Numbered from the stretch's first letter, positions 41,668 to 50,505 are shown. The stretch is DNA of 64,000 nucleotides from Sphingobacterium cellulitidis (GCA_002245855.1 NOUX01000010.1:121244-185243), one strand, 5' to 3'. Translations and numbers: made by a program. The notes: generated by a model not told the origin, from the letters alone.

Positions 41668-41803
41668 ATTAAAGGTTAGACCAAATAAAAGCGCATCATC
41701 CTGCTAAAAATTGAACCTACGGAATTTACACCATGGTTTAAAGTCGAAGATTTTTAATTGTTGGTAAAAGGAATCAAATTATTTTGATTCCTTTTATTTT
41801 TTT
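41668..41803 (+). ncRNA. candidate small RNA of about 130 nt
   Basis: Between the previous terminator and the PIG-L gene lies a stretch without coding frame that ends in its own strong terminator: arms AAAAGGAATCAAA (41766-41778) and TTTGATTCCTTTT (41783-41795), then ATTTTTTT. A promoter-like TACTTTTA lies near 41654-41661. Within it, TTAGACCA (41676-41683) can pair with TGGTTTAA (41734-41741), including one G-U pair, to enclose a 50-base internal loop. A promoter, closed structure and terminator without an ORF suggest a small RNA, possibly a 6S-like RNA, but I cannot match a known family. Confidence 0.45.
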
Positions 41804-41828
41804 ACCCCGAATCTTATTACTTTTAAGG

Positions 41829-44267
41829 ATGATTCATAGATTCTTAGGCCTACTTTTCCTCTTTCTTGCCTCTTTCTCAGTTGCCTTTTCTCAACAAAGC
41901 AACTCGGCAGCTCTTATCAAACTCAAGATTGATAAACTCGGAACCTTAGGCACAGCATTATATTTTGCGGCTCACCCTGATGATGAAAACACCCGTCTTA
42001 TTGCTTATCTGGCGAATGATAGAAAATACAGAACCGCCTATTTATCTTTAACGCGTGGGGATGGTGGACAGAATCTATTGGGAACCGAACAAGGTATTGA
42101 ACTCGGATTGATCCGAACTCAAGAACTATTAGCCGCTCGTGCCATCGATAAAGGCGAACAATACTTTAGCGCAGCTTATGATTTCGGATTCTCCAAAACG
42201 CATGATGAAACCTTCAGCTTCTGGAAGAAAGAAGATATTCTACGCGAAGCAGTCTATTTGATCCGAAAATTACAACCGGATGTTATCATCAACCGCTTCC
42301 CTCCTGACAGCCGTGGCGGTCATGGACATCACCAAGCCTCAGCGATGCTCGCTAAGGAAGCTTACGAAGCTGCCGCAGACCCAAAACGATTTCCTGAACA
42401 ACTAAAAGATCTGAAGCCCTGGAAGGCTAAAAGAATCGTCTGGAATACAGCCAACTTCGGTGGAATGAACAATACCTCCGAAGAACAACTTAAAGTCGTT
42501 CTGAATGACTATAACCCCTTAATGGGCTATTCCTATGGTGAGATTTCAGCAATGAGCCGCTCTGAACATAAAAGCCAAGGTTTCGGATCTGCGTCTAACC
42601 GCGGGGAGACAACGGAATACTTTGATCATGTAGCAGGTGAAAAAGCTACTCAGGATCTCTTTGATGGTGTAAATACCACTTGGGAAAGATTGGCAGAACC
42701 AGTAAAACCTATTGAAGCCAAAATTCAGGAAATTCAAAAGGCCTATGACCTGAATCATCCTGAAAACTCCATAAAAAGTCTCGTTGAGCTTCATAAACTG
42801 GTTAAAGCCTTGAAACCTTCTGTTTACAGGGACAAGAAAATCCAGGATATTGAGGATATCATCTTATCATGCGCGGGTCTTGTAGCGGAATCAATCGCCT
42901 CCAAGCCTAATTTTGTGGTTGATCAAGAATTCCCTGTCAATAATGAAATCATTAAAAGAGCTTCGAATATTGAAGTGAAGTTAATCGCTATAGATGATAA
43001 ACAGATCGGCGATGTTTTACCTGCCAATGAAACTAAAAAATTTGAAGCCCAGAAATCAATCAATCATTGGACTCAACCTTATTGGCTTGAAAAACCAAAC
43101 TCATTGGGGAAATTTGATATTGAAGACCAGGACTTTGGTTTTCCAGAAAACCAGAATAACCCATCCACAAAATTCAAACTGGAAGTAGCGGGGCTTCCCA
43201 TTACTTTTGAAAAACCAGTTGAATATCGCTATGTGGACCCTGTTCGAGGGGAAATCCACCAACCTGTATCCATTTCTCCTGTGCTGACTGCTTCTATCAG
43301 CTCTAGTCAGGCACTTCTAAAAACTGGAGAAAAGAAAACGATCAGCTTGATTATTAAAAACAATAGCGACCAGAATCAAAAAGCACAATTAAGTTTCAAA
43401 CAGACCGACGGATTGACCATCAGCCCAAATCAGGAGAGTTTTGAGATTCCTGCAAATGAGACTTCTGTAAAGACTTTTGAGATCTCTAATCCCAAAAACT
43501 CGGCAAGCAGCGAAATTCAACCTCTTTTGAATGCTGAGCCTATACATAGTTTCAAGAAGATTTCCTATCAACATATTCCGGATATTACCTGGTTCCCATT
43601 GGTAAACCTAAAAGTTAAAGCACTGGAAATTAACAATCCTTTGAAAAAAATTGGTTATATTCATGGGGCAGGTGATTTAGTTCCATCTGCATTGGAAAAC
43701 ATTGGCGTTCAAGTCGACCTCTTGAACAGCGATTTGTTAGCCAGCACTAACTTAAAACAATACGATGCTATTATTGTCGGTATCCGGGCATATAACGTAA
43801 GTCACAATGCCAACCAATGGTTGCCTGTGCTCTTTGATTATGTGGAACAAGGCGGGACGGTCTTGGCCCAATACAATGTAAACTCAAGGATGAGCACCAA
43901 TAAATTTGGTCCATATCCATTTGAGATCAATAGAGATCGCGTAACGGAGGAGGATGCAAAGGTGACTTTTACCGAAGAAAACGACCCTATCCTTAATTAT
44001 CCCAATAAAATTACAATGAAGGATTTTGAAGGGTGGGTTCAGGAAAGAGGTTTATATTTCGCCAGCAATATCGCTCCGGAATATCGCACCCCATTGAGTA
44101 TGGCCGACAAGAATGAACAACAAAATAAAGGTTCACTCTTAGTTGCAAACTATGGAAAAGGGAAATTTGTATATACTTCTTTGGCATTTTTCAGACAATT
44201 GCCTGCAGGAGTTCCCGGAGCTATAAGATTATTTGTAAATTTGCTCGCTAAGAACGAAAAAAACTAA
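41829..44267 (+). CDS. PIG-L/LmbE-type deacetylase with C-terminal extension, exported
   Basis: From the ATG at 41829 (MIHRFLGLLFLFLASFSVAF) the 812-residue protein has a signal peptide and a zinc-dependent N-deacetylase domain. The motif AHPDDENTRLIAYL (about residue 47) and RGGHGHHQAS (about 163) give the metal ligands. Related enzymes remove acetyl groups from GlcNAc-type sugars. Residues about 440-590 are an Ig-like region (LLKTGEKKTISLIIKNN). The end (about 600-812) resembles a ThuA/GATase-like fold (GYIHGAGDLVPSALENIGVQ, YDAIIVGIRAYNVSHNANQW). The earlier TTG start of a longer frame lies inside a terminator. It leads an operon with two small membrane proteins and a symporter, fitting release and uptake of an amino sugar. 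Confidence 0.85.
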   Translation: MIHRFLGLLFLFLASFSVAFSQQSNSAALIKLKIDKLGTLGTALYFAAHPDDENTRLIAYLANDRKYRTAYLSLTRGDGGQNLLGTEQGIELGLIRTQELLAARAIDKGEQYFSAAYDFGFSKTHDETFSFWKKEDILREAVYLIRKLQPDVIINRFPPDSRGGHGHHQASAMLAKEAYEAAADPKRFPEQLKDLKPWKAKRIVWNTANFGGMNNTSEEQLKVVLNDYNPLMGYSYGEISAMSRSEHKSQGFGSASNRGETTEYFDHVAGEKATQDLFDGVNTTWERLAEPVKPIEAKIQEIQKAYDLNHPENSIKSLVELHKLVKALKPSVYRDKKIQDIEDIILSCAGLVAESIASKPNFVVDQEFPVNNEIIKRASNIEVKLIAIDDKQIGDVLPANETKKFEAQKSINHWTQPYWLEKPNSLGKFDIEDQDFGFPENQNNPSTKFKLEVAGLPITFEKPVEYRYVDPVRGEIHQPVSISPVLTASISSSQALLKTGEKKTISLIIKNNSDQNQKAQLSFKQTDGLTISPNQESFEIPANETSVKTFEISNPKNSASSEIQPLLNAEPIHSFKKISYQHIPDITWFPLVNLKVKALEINNPLKKIGYIHGAGDLVPSALENIGVQVDLLNSDLLASTNLKQYDAIIVGIRAYNVSHNANQWLPVLFDYVEQGGTVLAQYNVNSRMSTNKFGPYPFEINRDRVTEEDAKVTFTEENDPILNYPNKITMKDFEGWVQERGLYFASNIAPEYRTPLSMADKNEQQNKGSLLVANYGKGKFVYTSLAFFRQLPAGVPGAIRLFVNLLAKNEKN

Positions 44268-44276
44268 AATATTATA

Positions 44277-44474
44277 ATGGAAAATCAAATCGAAAACTCA
44301 AACGAAGTAAACGTAAAAGGAATCATTTTATTAGTAGGTACTATTTTAGGTGCTTTAACTGCTTGGGTTGCTACTGAAACTTTTTTAGGTATAATCACTG
44401 GTCTTGTAGGTGGATTAATTTTCGCAATTATCTTCATCACGGCCTTATTGCCAAACAAAACGCATGACAGATAA
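44277..44474 (+). CDS. small membrane protein, 65 aa
   Basis: The 65-residue protein has a short charged N-terminus (MENQIENSNEVNVKG) and two membrane helices (IILLVGTILGALTAWVA and IITGLVGGLIFAIIFITALL). It lies 9 bases after the PIG-L gene, and its end overlaps the next small ORF by 11 bases. The family is unknown; it may assist the symporter that follows. Glycine-rich helices (LVGG) suggest tight packing against another membrane protein. Confidence 0.7.
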   Translation: MENQIENSNEVNVKGIILLVGTILGALTAWVATETFLGIITGLVGGLIFAIIFITALLPNKTHDR

Positions 44475-44583
44475 AGGACTACCGCCATTCGTACGAAGCT
44501 GGAGACAATTCTATTGGATTATTGTCATCTGGTTAGTCGTTTGCATAGTTCTAATGTATATTTTTACTAAATATTTTGGATGA
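44464..44583 (+). CDS. 39-aa single-helix membrane protein coupled to the symporter
   Basis: ATG 44464 opens MTDKGLPPFVRSWRQFYW, a 19-residue membrane helix (IIVIWLVVCIVLMYIFTKY) and TGA at 44581. It overlaps the previous gene by 11 bases and the symporter by four (ATGA), so all three are translationally coupled. The layout (basic aromatic cytoplasmic start, one helix) is like small subunits that accompany some sodium:solute symporters. It is shorter than usual ORF cut-offs and easily missed in annotation. Confidence 0.75.
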   Translation: MTDKGLPPFVRSWRQFYWIIVIWLVVCIVLMYIFTKYFG

Positions 44584-46295
44584 GTAGTATCGATTGGATA
44601 GTACTCATCCTTACCTTGCTTGCCATCGTTGCCTATGGCATTTACAAAAGCAAGAACGTCAAAACCATTGACGGCTATATCCTCAGTGACCGTTCTTTAC
44701 CTTGGTACACCGTCGGATTATCCGTAATGGCAACACAAGCCAGCGCAATTACCTTCTTATCAGCTCCAGGACTGGCATACTCCTCCGGAATGAGCTTCGC
44801 ACAATTTTACTTTGGACTACCATTAGCCATGATTGTCCTCTGTATTACCTTCGTGCCTATCTTTCATAAGTTAAAAGTATATACAGCCTATGAGTTCCTC
44901 GAAAAAAGATTTGATATCAAAACAAGGGTCCTTACAGCAACTCTATTCTTGATTCAGCGTGGAATATCTACGGGTATTACCATCTTTGCTCCCGCATTAA
45001 TCCTTTCTACCATATTGAATATAAACCTGACCATGACCACCATCGGAATTGGCACTTTGGTTGTGATCTATACGGTTTACGGCGGAACAAAAGCGGTATC
45101 ATACACTCAACTCCTGCAGATGTCCATTATCTTCGGTGGACTGCTCCTTGCAGGTGTGCTCGTTGTACATCTATTGCCTCAGGATATCGGATTTAAGGAG
45201 GCTTTGCATATTGCCGGTAAGTCCGGGAAGGCAAATGCCATAGATTTTAAATTTGACCTCGATAATCAATATACGGTATGGACGGGTTTGATTGGTGGAT
45301 TCTTCCTCCAACTCTCCTATTTTGGGACCGACCAAAGTCAAGTAGGAAGATACCTAACAGGCTCTTCCGTAAAAGAAAGTCGTCTTGGGTTATTAATGAA
45401 TGGTCTATTGAAAGTGCCAATGCAGTTCTCGATCCTGTTGATAGGTATTTTGGTTTTTGCATATTACCAATATCATACCCCACCACTATTCTTCAATAAT
45501 CAGGTAATAGAAAAACTTGAAAATAGTGCCCACCAACAGGAATATCAGGATATCAAACAGCGACATGAGGTCTTGAGCGAAGAAAAAACTGTTTATATCA
45601 ATCAACTGACTGATGCCTTAAAGAGCAAGCAGGAGGATAAAATTGACGAAGCTAGAACAGAACTACAGCTCTTCAATGAAAAGGACAATGGCCTAAGAAC
45701 AGAGTTGCTGGATTTAATCAAGAAAAACGACCCCACAGCCGACACAAATGACACAAACTATATATTCCTTCGTTTTGTGACAGACACGTTCCCTAAGGGC
45801 CTTATTGGACTTCTGATCGCTATTATCTTTTTGGCTTCCATGGGCGCCACGGCGAGTGCCATCAATTCCCTATCCTCAACCACGGTAATTGATATCTACA
45901 GAAGGTTTGTGAAAAAAGACGCCAATGATGCTCATTATTTAAGAGCTTCAAGAATTACAACGCTCGGTTGGGGTATATTTACAATCTGCATTGCTTTATA
46001 CTCTAGCCAGCTAGGAAACCTGTTGGAAGCGGTAAATATCTTGGGTTCCCTCTTTTACGGAACGATACTGGGTATATTCTTGGTGGCATTTTACATCAGA
46101 AGGATTGGCGGAAAAGCGGTGTTTTGGGCAGCTGTAATAACCGAAGTTATTGTTATTGGAATTTGGCAGATGAATATTGTCGCTTTCCTTTGGCTAAACC
46201 TGATAGGTTGTTTACTCCTTATCCTGATCAGTTGGCTTCTTCAAATCTGCTTGGGTAAATCCCAAAAAAATAGGATTGAAACCCTTCAATCCTAA
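44580..46295 (+). CDS. sodium:solute symporter (SSS family)
   Basis: The 571-residue protein has about 13 membrane helices with the SSS pattern: GYILSDRSLPWYTVGLSVMA, TQASAITFLSAPGLAYSSGM and YTVYGGTKAVSYTQLLQMSI, then SMGATASAINSLSSTTVIDI. It uses the sodium gradient to import a sugar, amino acid or similar solute. About residues 307-390 form a hydrophilic coiled-coil insertion (KLENSAHQQEYQDIKQRHEV and on) in the cytoplasmic or periplasmic loop, not found in most SSS proteins. It is the last gene of the PIG-L operon. Its 3' end contains a terminator also used by the convergent amidase gene. Confidence 0.9.
   Translation: MSSIDWIVLILTLLAIVAYGIYKSKNVKTIDGYILSDRSLPWYTVGLSVMATQASAITFLSAPGLAYSSGMSFAQFYFGLPLAMIVLCITFVPIFHKLKVYTAYEFLEKRFDIKTRVLTATLFLIQRGISTGITIFAPALILSTILNINLTMTTIGIGTLVVIYTVYGGTKAVSYTQLLQMSIIFGGLLLAGVLVVHLLPQDIGFKEALHIAGKSGKANAIDFKFDLDNQYTVWTGLIGGFFLQLSYFGTDQSQVGRYLTGSSVKESRLGLLMNGLLKVPMQFSILLIGILVFAYYQYHTPPLFFNNQVIEKLENSAHQQEYQDIKQRHEVLSEEKTVYINQLTDALKSKQEDKIDEARTELQLFNEKDNGLRTELLDLIKKNDPTADTNDTNYIFLRFVTDTFPKGLIGLLIAIIFLASMGATASAINSLSSTTVIDIYRRFVKKDANDAHYLRASRITTLGWGIFTICIALYSSQLGNLLEAVNILGSLFYGTILGIFLVAFYIRRIGGKAVFWAAVITEVIVIGIWQMNIVAFLWLNLIGCLLLILISWLLQICLGKSQKNRIETLQS
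46264..46293 (-). terminator. terminator embedded in the end of the symporter gene
   Basis: Perfect 9-bp arms AGGATTGAA (46272-46280) and TTCAATCCT (46285-46293), loop ACCC. On the minus strand it is followed by ATTTTTTT (complement of 46264-46271), a good terminator for the amidase gene. It lies within the last codons of the symporter. Confidence 0.7.
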
Positions 46296-46315
46296 TATTT
46301 CTTTAAATATATCCT

Positions 46316-47239
46316 CTAATAATACTTTCGATAGAGATCATATAGAATGGCTTTATCCCGATCCGTGAGTACGCCGGAAAGATCTGACTTGACAAACTTC
46401 CGCTTAAAAGACTTGATTGCCGCATCCTGATTCGTCAAATCATAGCCCATCAACTTCAAGGCATCAATAGGATTAAAATTCATTGGAGGCGCCATTAAAA
46501 AGTTCGGGTTATACCAGATTCCGAATCCTCGTTCTGCCAAGAGCTGCCATGGAAAAAACACATTCGGATCATCTTTGCGCCCAGGGGCAAAATCAGCGTG
46601 TCCAATGAAGTTTTTCTGAGGAATGCTATACTTGGTCTTCAAGGTGTCCAAAAGGATCAGCAAGGAGTTTATTTGAGCGTCTGGAAAAGGTTCTGAACCG
46701 TTGTTATCCAATTCAATCCCAATCGACACAGAGTTCATATCTGTAATGCTCCCCCATTTACCACGACCAGCATGCCATCCGCGCATATAATCATTCAGCA
46801 TCTGTACCACACGTCCATCCCGACCAATCACATAATGGCTACTTACTTTCGTATGGGCCAATTGAAAGGTACGTATGGTTTGAGCTAAACTGGATTGAGA
46901 GGTATGATGAATCATAACAAATGAAGGCTTGCGCACATCATAATGAATGGCACTAGCATAATCATATTGTTTATTGTTGCCTTGCAAAAACATATTCCAC
47001 GCCTGTTGCTCCGGGGTAAGTTCCGCAGCAGCAATAGCAGGAGCTATCTTTGCCTGTTCAATGACATCTGGGGTTTTATTTAAGGTATCCAGCCGCGGGG
47101 CCGAACTTTCAACTACCGTTGAAGGGCTAATAACAGATGTCTTTGATTGTAATACCTTCGTCTTCTTGGCCGTTGAACAACCAACCAAGAACATCACTCC
47201 ACACACCGCAACAATCAGTCGCACTGAAATTATTCTCAT
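46316..47239 (-). CDS. N-acetylmuramoyl-L-alanine amidase (Amidase_2), lipoprotein
   Basis: The 307-residue protein has a lipoprotein signal (LIVAVCGVMFLVGC) and an Amidase_2/AmpD-type catalytic domain from about 105 to 250: FVMIHHTSQSSLAQTI (zinc His), HYVIGRDGRVVQMLND, RGWHAGRGKWGSITDMNSVS (second His region), IGIELDNNG and FIGHADFAPGRKDDP (third His). It cleaves the bond between muramic acid and L-Ala of peptidoglycan or its fragments, in the periplasm at the outer membrane. It is the last of three minus-strand genes (five bases after DUF3078) and is convergent with the symporter. With AnmK and the glucosaminidases nearby, it suggests cell-wall turnover. Confidence 0.92.
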   Translation of the reverse strand: MRIISVRLIVAVCGVMFLVGCSTAKKTKVLQSKTSVISPSTVVESSAPRLDTLNKTPDVIEQAKIAPAIAAAELTPEQQAWNMFLQGNNKQYDYASAIHYDVRKPSFVMIHHTSQSSLAQTIRTFQLAHTKVSSHYVIGRDGRVVQMLNDYMRGWHAGRGKWGSITDMNSVSIGIELDNNGSEPFPDAQINSLLILLDTLKTKYSIPQKNFIGHADFAPGRKDDPNVFFPWQLLAERGFGIWYNPNFLMAPPMNFNPIDALKLMGYDLTNQDAAIKSFKRKFVKSDLSGVLTDRDKAILYDLYRKYY

Positions 47240-47244
47240 CTATT

Positions 47245-48288
47245 TTATTTTGGTAAATTAAGCAATACCCCCATGGATAACATTTGGTTCCATTGAACCT
47301 TATTATCTAGGGCAGTATCATATAACACAACCCCGCCTAATGCCACATTGATCAAGGAAGTCACCTTCGCTGTTAAGGTCGCATCTAAACGATGTGTTGG
47401 GTCTGTAATATCTTCGTAGTCCGCGAATAGGTTATAACGCGCTTTTAAGTGCAAGTTCTTCGTTAAGTTACGGTCTAAGTTGGCTGTTAACTGGAATGCC
47501 AGCTCATTATTGAAGATCTTGCCTTCTTCAACACCAAACATTGGGCCTGTACCTTTGGTCACATCATTCGGATCTTTATATTCTCCATGTTTTTGGAAAT
47601 AGTCATAGGCATTCAATGGCTTCAATCTATTATCCAAGATTAAAGTCTGTCTGGCCGTACCGGTACCGAATCTTAAAGAGAACGTTTGATCAGGTTTGTA
47701 CTCCAAACCGAATGATTCCGTAAAATAACCCGGAGCCATAAATGAAGATTTTAAACCGGTGATCACCTCTTCACCATCCACCATCGCATAGTGGAATGAG
47801 TTGTCAAATTGAGTCTCATAAGTCAAGGACAAATAGACCGCCCATGATTTAGTCAACTTATACGCCAATTTATTATCCCAGAATATCCGGTCATTATTAG
47901 GCTTTGCCAATTGGCCTTCATTCTTTACTTTACCGTATTTTAAATCAACCTCTGAAGTAAAGTTAAAGTTGTTCCTGTTGAACTCCGATTTATGCCAAAG
48001 AATCCCACCAATGGCGAATGAATTTAATCCCCCTAATTTCCAGTTTTCACTAAAAGCCGCTTGGTTAAAATTAACTCCTAAGCGAGTCCAATGTTTCCAG
48101 TAATTGACACGTAAATCCAATTTTGGAATCGGCACGTTTATATTTTTGATGGCCAATGCCCGGCCTGTAGTATCCTCTGAAATAGCACTATCTGGGCGTA
48201 CGCGCAATTCACGTAGGTCTTGTGCTTGGGTCAGGCTCATCCCGAAAATAAAAATGAAAACAGGTAATAGGTAAATTTTTATATTCAT
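47245..48288 (-). CDS. DUF3078 outer-membrane barrel protein
   Basis: The 347-residue protein has a signal peptide (YLLPVFIFIFGMSLTQA) and then beta strands with aromatic ends, beginning YWKHWTRLGVNFNQAAFSEN and WKLGGLNSFAIGGILWHKS, the DUF3078 pattern. RIFWDNKLAYKL and YKPDQTFSLRFGTGTARQTL follow. It probably forms a beta barrel in the outer membrane; the function is unknown. Its start is one base after the stop of the upstream CarboxypepD-like gene, and the amidase starts five bases after its stop, so these form one operon. The link to an amidase suggests an envelope role. Confidence 0.88.
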   Translation of the reverse strand: MNIKIYLLPVFIFIFGMSLTQAQDLRELRVRPDSAISEDTTGRALAIKNINVPIPKLDLRVNYWKHWTRLGVNFNQAAFSENWKLGGLNSFAIGGILWHKSEFNRNNFNFTSEVDLKYGKVKNEGQLAKPNNDRIFWDNKLAYKLTKSWAVYLSLTYETQFDNSFHYAMVDGEEVITGLKSSFMAPGYFTESFGLEYKPDQTFSLRFGTGTARQTLILDNRLKPLNAYDYFQKHGEYKDPNDVTKGTGPMFGVEEGKIFNNELAFQLTANLDRNLTKNLHLKARYNLFADYEDITDPTHRLDATLTAKVTSLINVALGGVVLYDTALDNKVQWNQMLSMGVLLNLPK

Positions 48289-48289
48289 G

Positions 48290-49051
48290 TTAATTCTCTT
48301 TTTTTACGTCTAACTTAATTTCTGGTAGTTCTCGCAAAGGTCGTAAATTTGGGTGTAGTTTGAACACTTCGTATTTACTTTTTATATATTTCACCATCTG
48401 ATAATAGTTAGCTGTAGACACAAATTCGTATGTAGGCCTAAAAAGCTGCATAAATACCTTCAATTCATCCCCTTCCAACCCGACTAAACTACGCACCAAT
48501 TCCGGCGTAAAATTAAAGTCAATGATATTTTCTTCATGCAATTTTCCAATAAATTGGGTAAAGCGCCGTGCGTTTTTCCCCTCCTTACTGACCATATTGT
48601 ACAACGAGTTTATATTCAGCCCAGCTCCGGTCCGCCCAACAGAAAATAAATCTCCGGGTGTAGACAACTCAAAAGCCTTGCCATAATCTCTTTTTATCTC
48701 TGCTAAAACCTCATCAGGGCTCTTCCGACCAACAACTGTAACCGTTTCAATCTGAGCAACATTCTCCTTTAAGTTGACAATCAAAACCGCATTATTATTG
48801 TAAACCAAGGTGTCCGAAAAATATCCAATCTTCTTAAAGACCAAAACATCCCCAGCTTTTACGGAAGTTCTAAACTCTCCCCGAGCATCGTTATAAATGT
48901 ATTTTTGAGTGTTTAGGTTCCTAATCTGCACTTCTCCAAGCCTACGCTTGGTATCCTTGTCATATACAATCCCTTCCAGACTTTGCTGTGCAAATAACAA
49001 AGTTGGTCCAAATAAACAAAAAATATAAAATATATGGACAAGAATTTTCAC
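48290..49051 (-). CDS. carboxypeptidase-regulatory-like domain protein
   Basis: The 253-residue protein has a signal peptide (HIFYIFCLFGPTLLFAQQ) and a CarboxypepD_reg-like beta sandwich at about 22-100 (LEGIVYDKDTKRRLGEVQI, VLVFKKIGYFSDTLVYN), followed by a helical part (SPDEVLAEIKRDYGKAFELS, LYNMVSKEGKNARRFTQF). The start is GTG at 49051; no ATG fits better. It is exported, probably to the outer membrane, and shares an operon with DUF3078 and the amidase. Such proteins often accompany outer-membrane machinery in Bacteroidota. Function unknown. Confidence 0.78.
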   Translation of the reverse strand: MKILVHIFYIFCLFGPTLLFAQQSLEGIVYDKDTKRRLGEVQIRNLNTQKYIYNDARGEFRTSVKAGDVLVFKKIGYFSDTLVYNNNAVLIVNLKENVAQIETVTVVGRKSPDEVLAEIKRDYGKAFELSTPGDLFSVGRTGAGLNINSLYNMVSKEGKNARRFTQFIGKLHEENIIDFNFTPELVRSLVGLEGDELKVFMQLFRPTYEFVSTANYYQMVKYIKSKYEVFKLHPNLRPLRELPEIKLDVKKEN

Positions 49052-49117
49052 TCCTATAAAACTACGTCTTAGAAGAATAGCTTGCTAATATTTAACATCT
49101 TTTAATGGGGCTTGTAA

Positions 49118-49960
49118 CTATTTTGATACGACCAGGAGTTGTCCGACGGAGACCGCATCAGTAGAAAGACCATTCCATTGTTTGATATTGTCTACGCTGA
49201 CATTATATTTTCTGGCGATGGAATACATGGTATCGGTTGCTTGGACTTCATAAATCGCCATAGCGACAGGTTTCTTGATTTCCTCTACGGGCACATCAGG
49301 TTCTACTACTTCTTTTTCTTCGATTACTTCTTCCACTTTCTCCACACGAGCCACCTTTTCTATTGGAGCTTCAGCAATATCATATTGATGAAGGTCGTAG
49401 CGCTCGATTAGATCGATTAGAAGTTCTGGATAACGAGGGTTTGTGGCATAGCCTGCTGCTTTTAGACCTTTTGCCCAGCCTTTATAATCATCTTTTTTTA
49501 GGGTAAAGAGATTCTCATAGCGCTTACGAAGTAAAAATTGGGAATGGTCACGGAAAGATTGCTCAGGGTCATTATACACGCGGAAACAATCATTATTGGT
49601 GTCATCAGGACGATTGACAGATTTGCCGGACCATGAGCCGCCACATTTGATCCCAAAGTGGTTGTTCGCTTGTGTCGCAAGGTAGCTGTTCCCGTTTCCT
49701 GATTCTAAGAGGGCTTGCGCCAATTTAATACTGGCAGGAATGCCGTATTTATTCATTTCCTCGATTGCGATGCCTTTATAGCGATCAATATAGGACAATC
49801 CACTCATGGATGTCCCTCTATTGCCCGATGATGAAGAGTTCGGTTTAGAGGTACTGCTGTTAGGCTTTCCGTTAGGATGCTTAAGTGCTGTGTTTCTTTT
49901 AGTTCCACATGAAACAAAAAATAAGGCCAATATTAAACTGGCCAATAAAAACTTCTTCAT
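49118..49960 (-). CDS. glucosaminidase-LysM lipoprotein (peptidoglycan hydrolase)
   Basis: The 280-residue protein has a lipoprotein signal (LASLILALFFVSC), a Ser/Asn linker and a FlgJ-type glucosaminidase domain at about 55-190: YGIPASIKLAQALLESGNGN (catalytic Glu in LLESG), NNHFGIKCGGSW, FRDHSQFLLRKRY and GWAKGLKAAGYATNPRYPEL. After an acidic Glu/Val-rich linker (about 200-235), a LysM domain at about 236-280 (VQATDTMYSIARKYNVSVD) binds peptidoglycan. It cleaves the N-acetylglucosaminyl bond in the glycan strands. It lies 17 bases downstream of a second glucosaminidase gene and is probably co-transcribed. Confidence 0.92.
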   Translation of the reverse strand: MKKFLLASLILALFFVSCGTKRNTALKHPNGKPNSSTSKPNSSSSGNRGTSMSGLSYIDRYKGIAIEEMNKYGIPASIKLAQALLESGNGNSYLATQANNHFGIKCGGSWSGKSVNRPDDTNNDCFRVYNDPEQSFRDHSQFLLRKRYENLFTLKKDDYKGWAKGLKAAGYATNPRYPELLIDLIERYDLHQYDIAEAPIEKVARVEKVEEVIEEKEVVEPDVPVEEIKKPVAMAIYEVQATDTMYSIARKYNVSVDNIKQWNGLSTDAVSVGQLLVVSK

Positions 49961-49977
49961 CGTGTTGACAAATGCGC

Positions 49978-50484
49978 TTAGTTAAGATTAATTTTCTCGT
50001 CGTACTTTTCTAGGTCATAGGTATTGATCGTTGAGATCACCTTTCTAGACCAATCGCCAGTTTCTGAATACCCAGATTTAGCGATCCCTTTTACCCAACC
50101 TTTATAATCTTCAGAGTTGTGTTTGTCGAACAATGGCTGTGTAGCTTTCCTTCTTTGAAGAAGCCCCACAAAATCACGGTAAGAATCCAATACCGAACCG
50201 TAGCCTTTATACGCCGAACGGATCTTTTTACTGCTGTTCTTCCCCTTGATACCAAAGTGGTTGTTTAAATAGCGCGCAATTCTACTGTTGCCATAAGCAC
50301 TTTCATGAATTGCTACTGCTAAAATTACAGAAGCCGGAACCCCTGTTTCACGCATTAGCGTTTGAGCTGCTGGACTATGTTTCTCAATATACGTCTTTGT
50401 CGTATAATCCTGAGCATATAATCCTAAAGTTGAAAGAGTGATAAGTATACATACCACAAAAATCTTTCTACAATAATCTAGCAT
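49978..50484 (-). CDS. glucosaminidase-domain protein
   Basis: The 168-residue protein has a signal peptide (FVVCILITLSTLGLYAQ) and a single glucosaminidase domain: TGVPASVILAVAIHESAYGN with the catalytic Glu in HESAYG, NNHFGIKGKNSSKKI, SVLDSYRDFVGLLQRRK and GWVKGIAKSGYSETGDW. It lacks LysM, so it may act with a partner or in soluble form in the periplasm. It is 22 bases after the O-methyltransferase gene and 18 before the LysM enzyme, on the same strand. The pair probably shares a transcript. Confidence 0.9.
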   Translation of the reverse strand: MLDYCRKIFVVCILITLSTLGLYAQDYTTKTYIEKHSPAAQTLMRETGVPASVILAVAIHESAYGNSRIARYLNNHFGIKGKNSSKKIRSAYKGYGSVLDSYRDFVGLLQRRKATQPLFDKHNSEDYKGWVKGIAKSGYSETGDWSRKVISTINTYDLEKYDEKINLN

Positions 50485-50505
50485 AAAACTTGTTTTAGTT
50501 TAACA

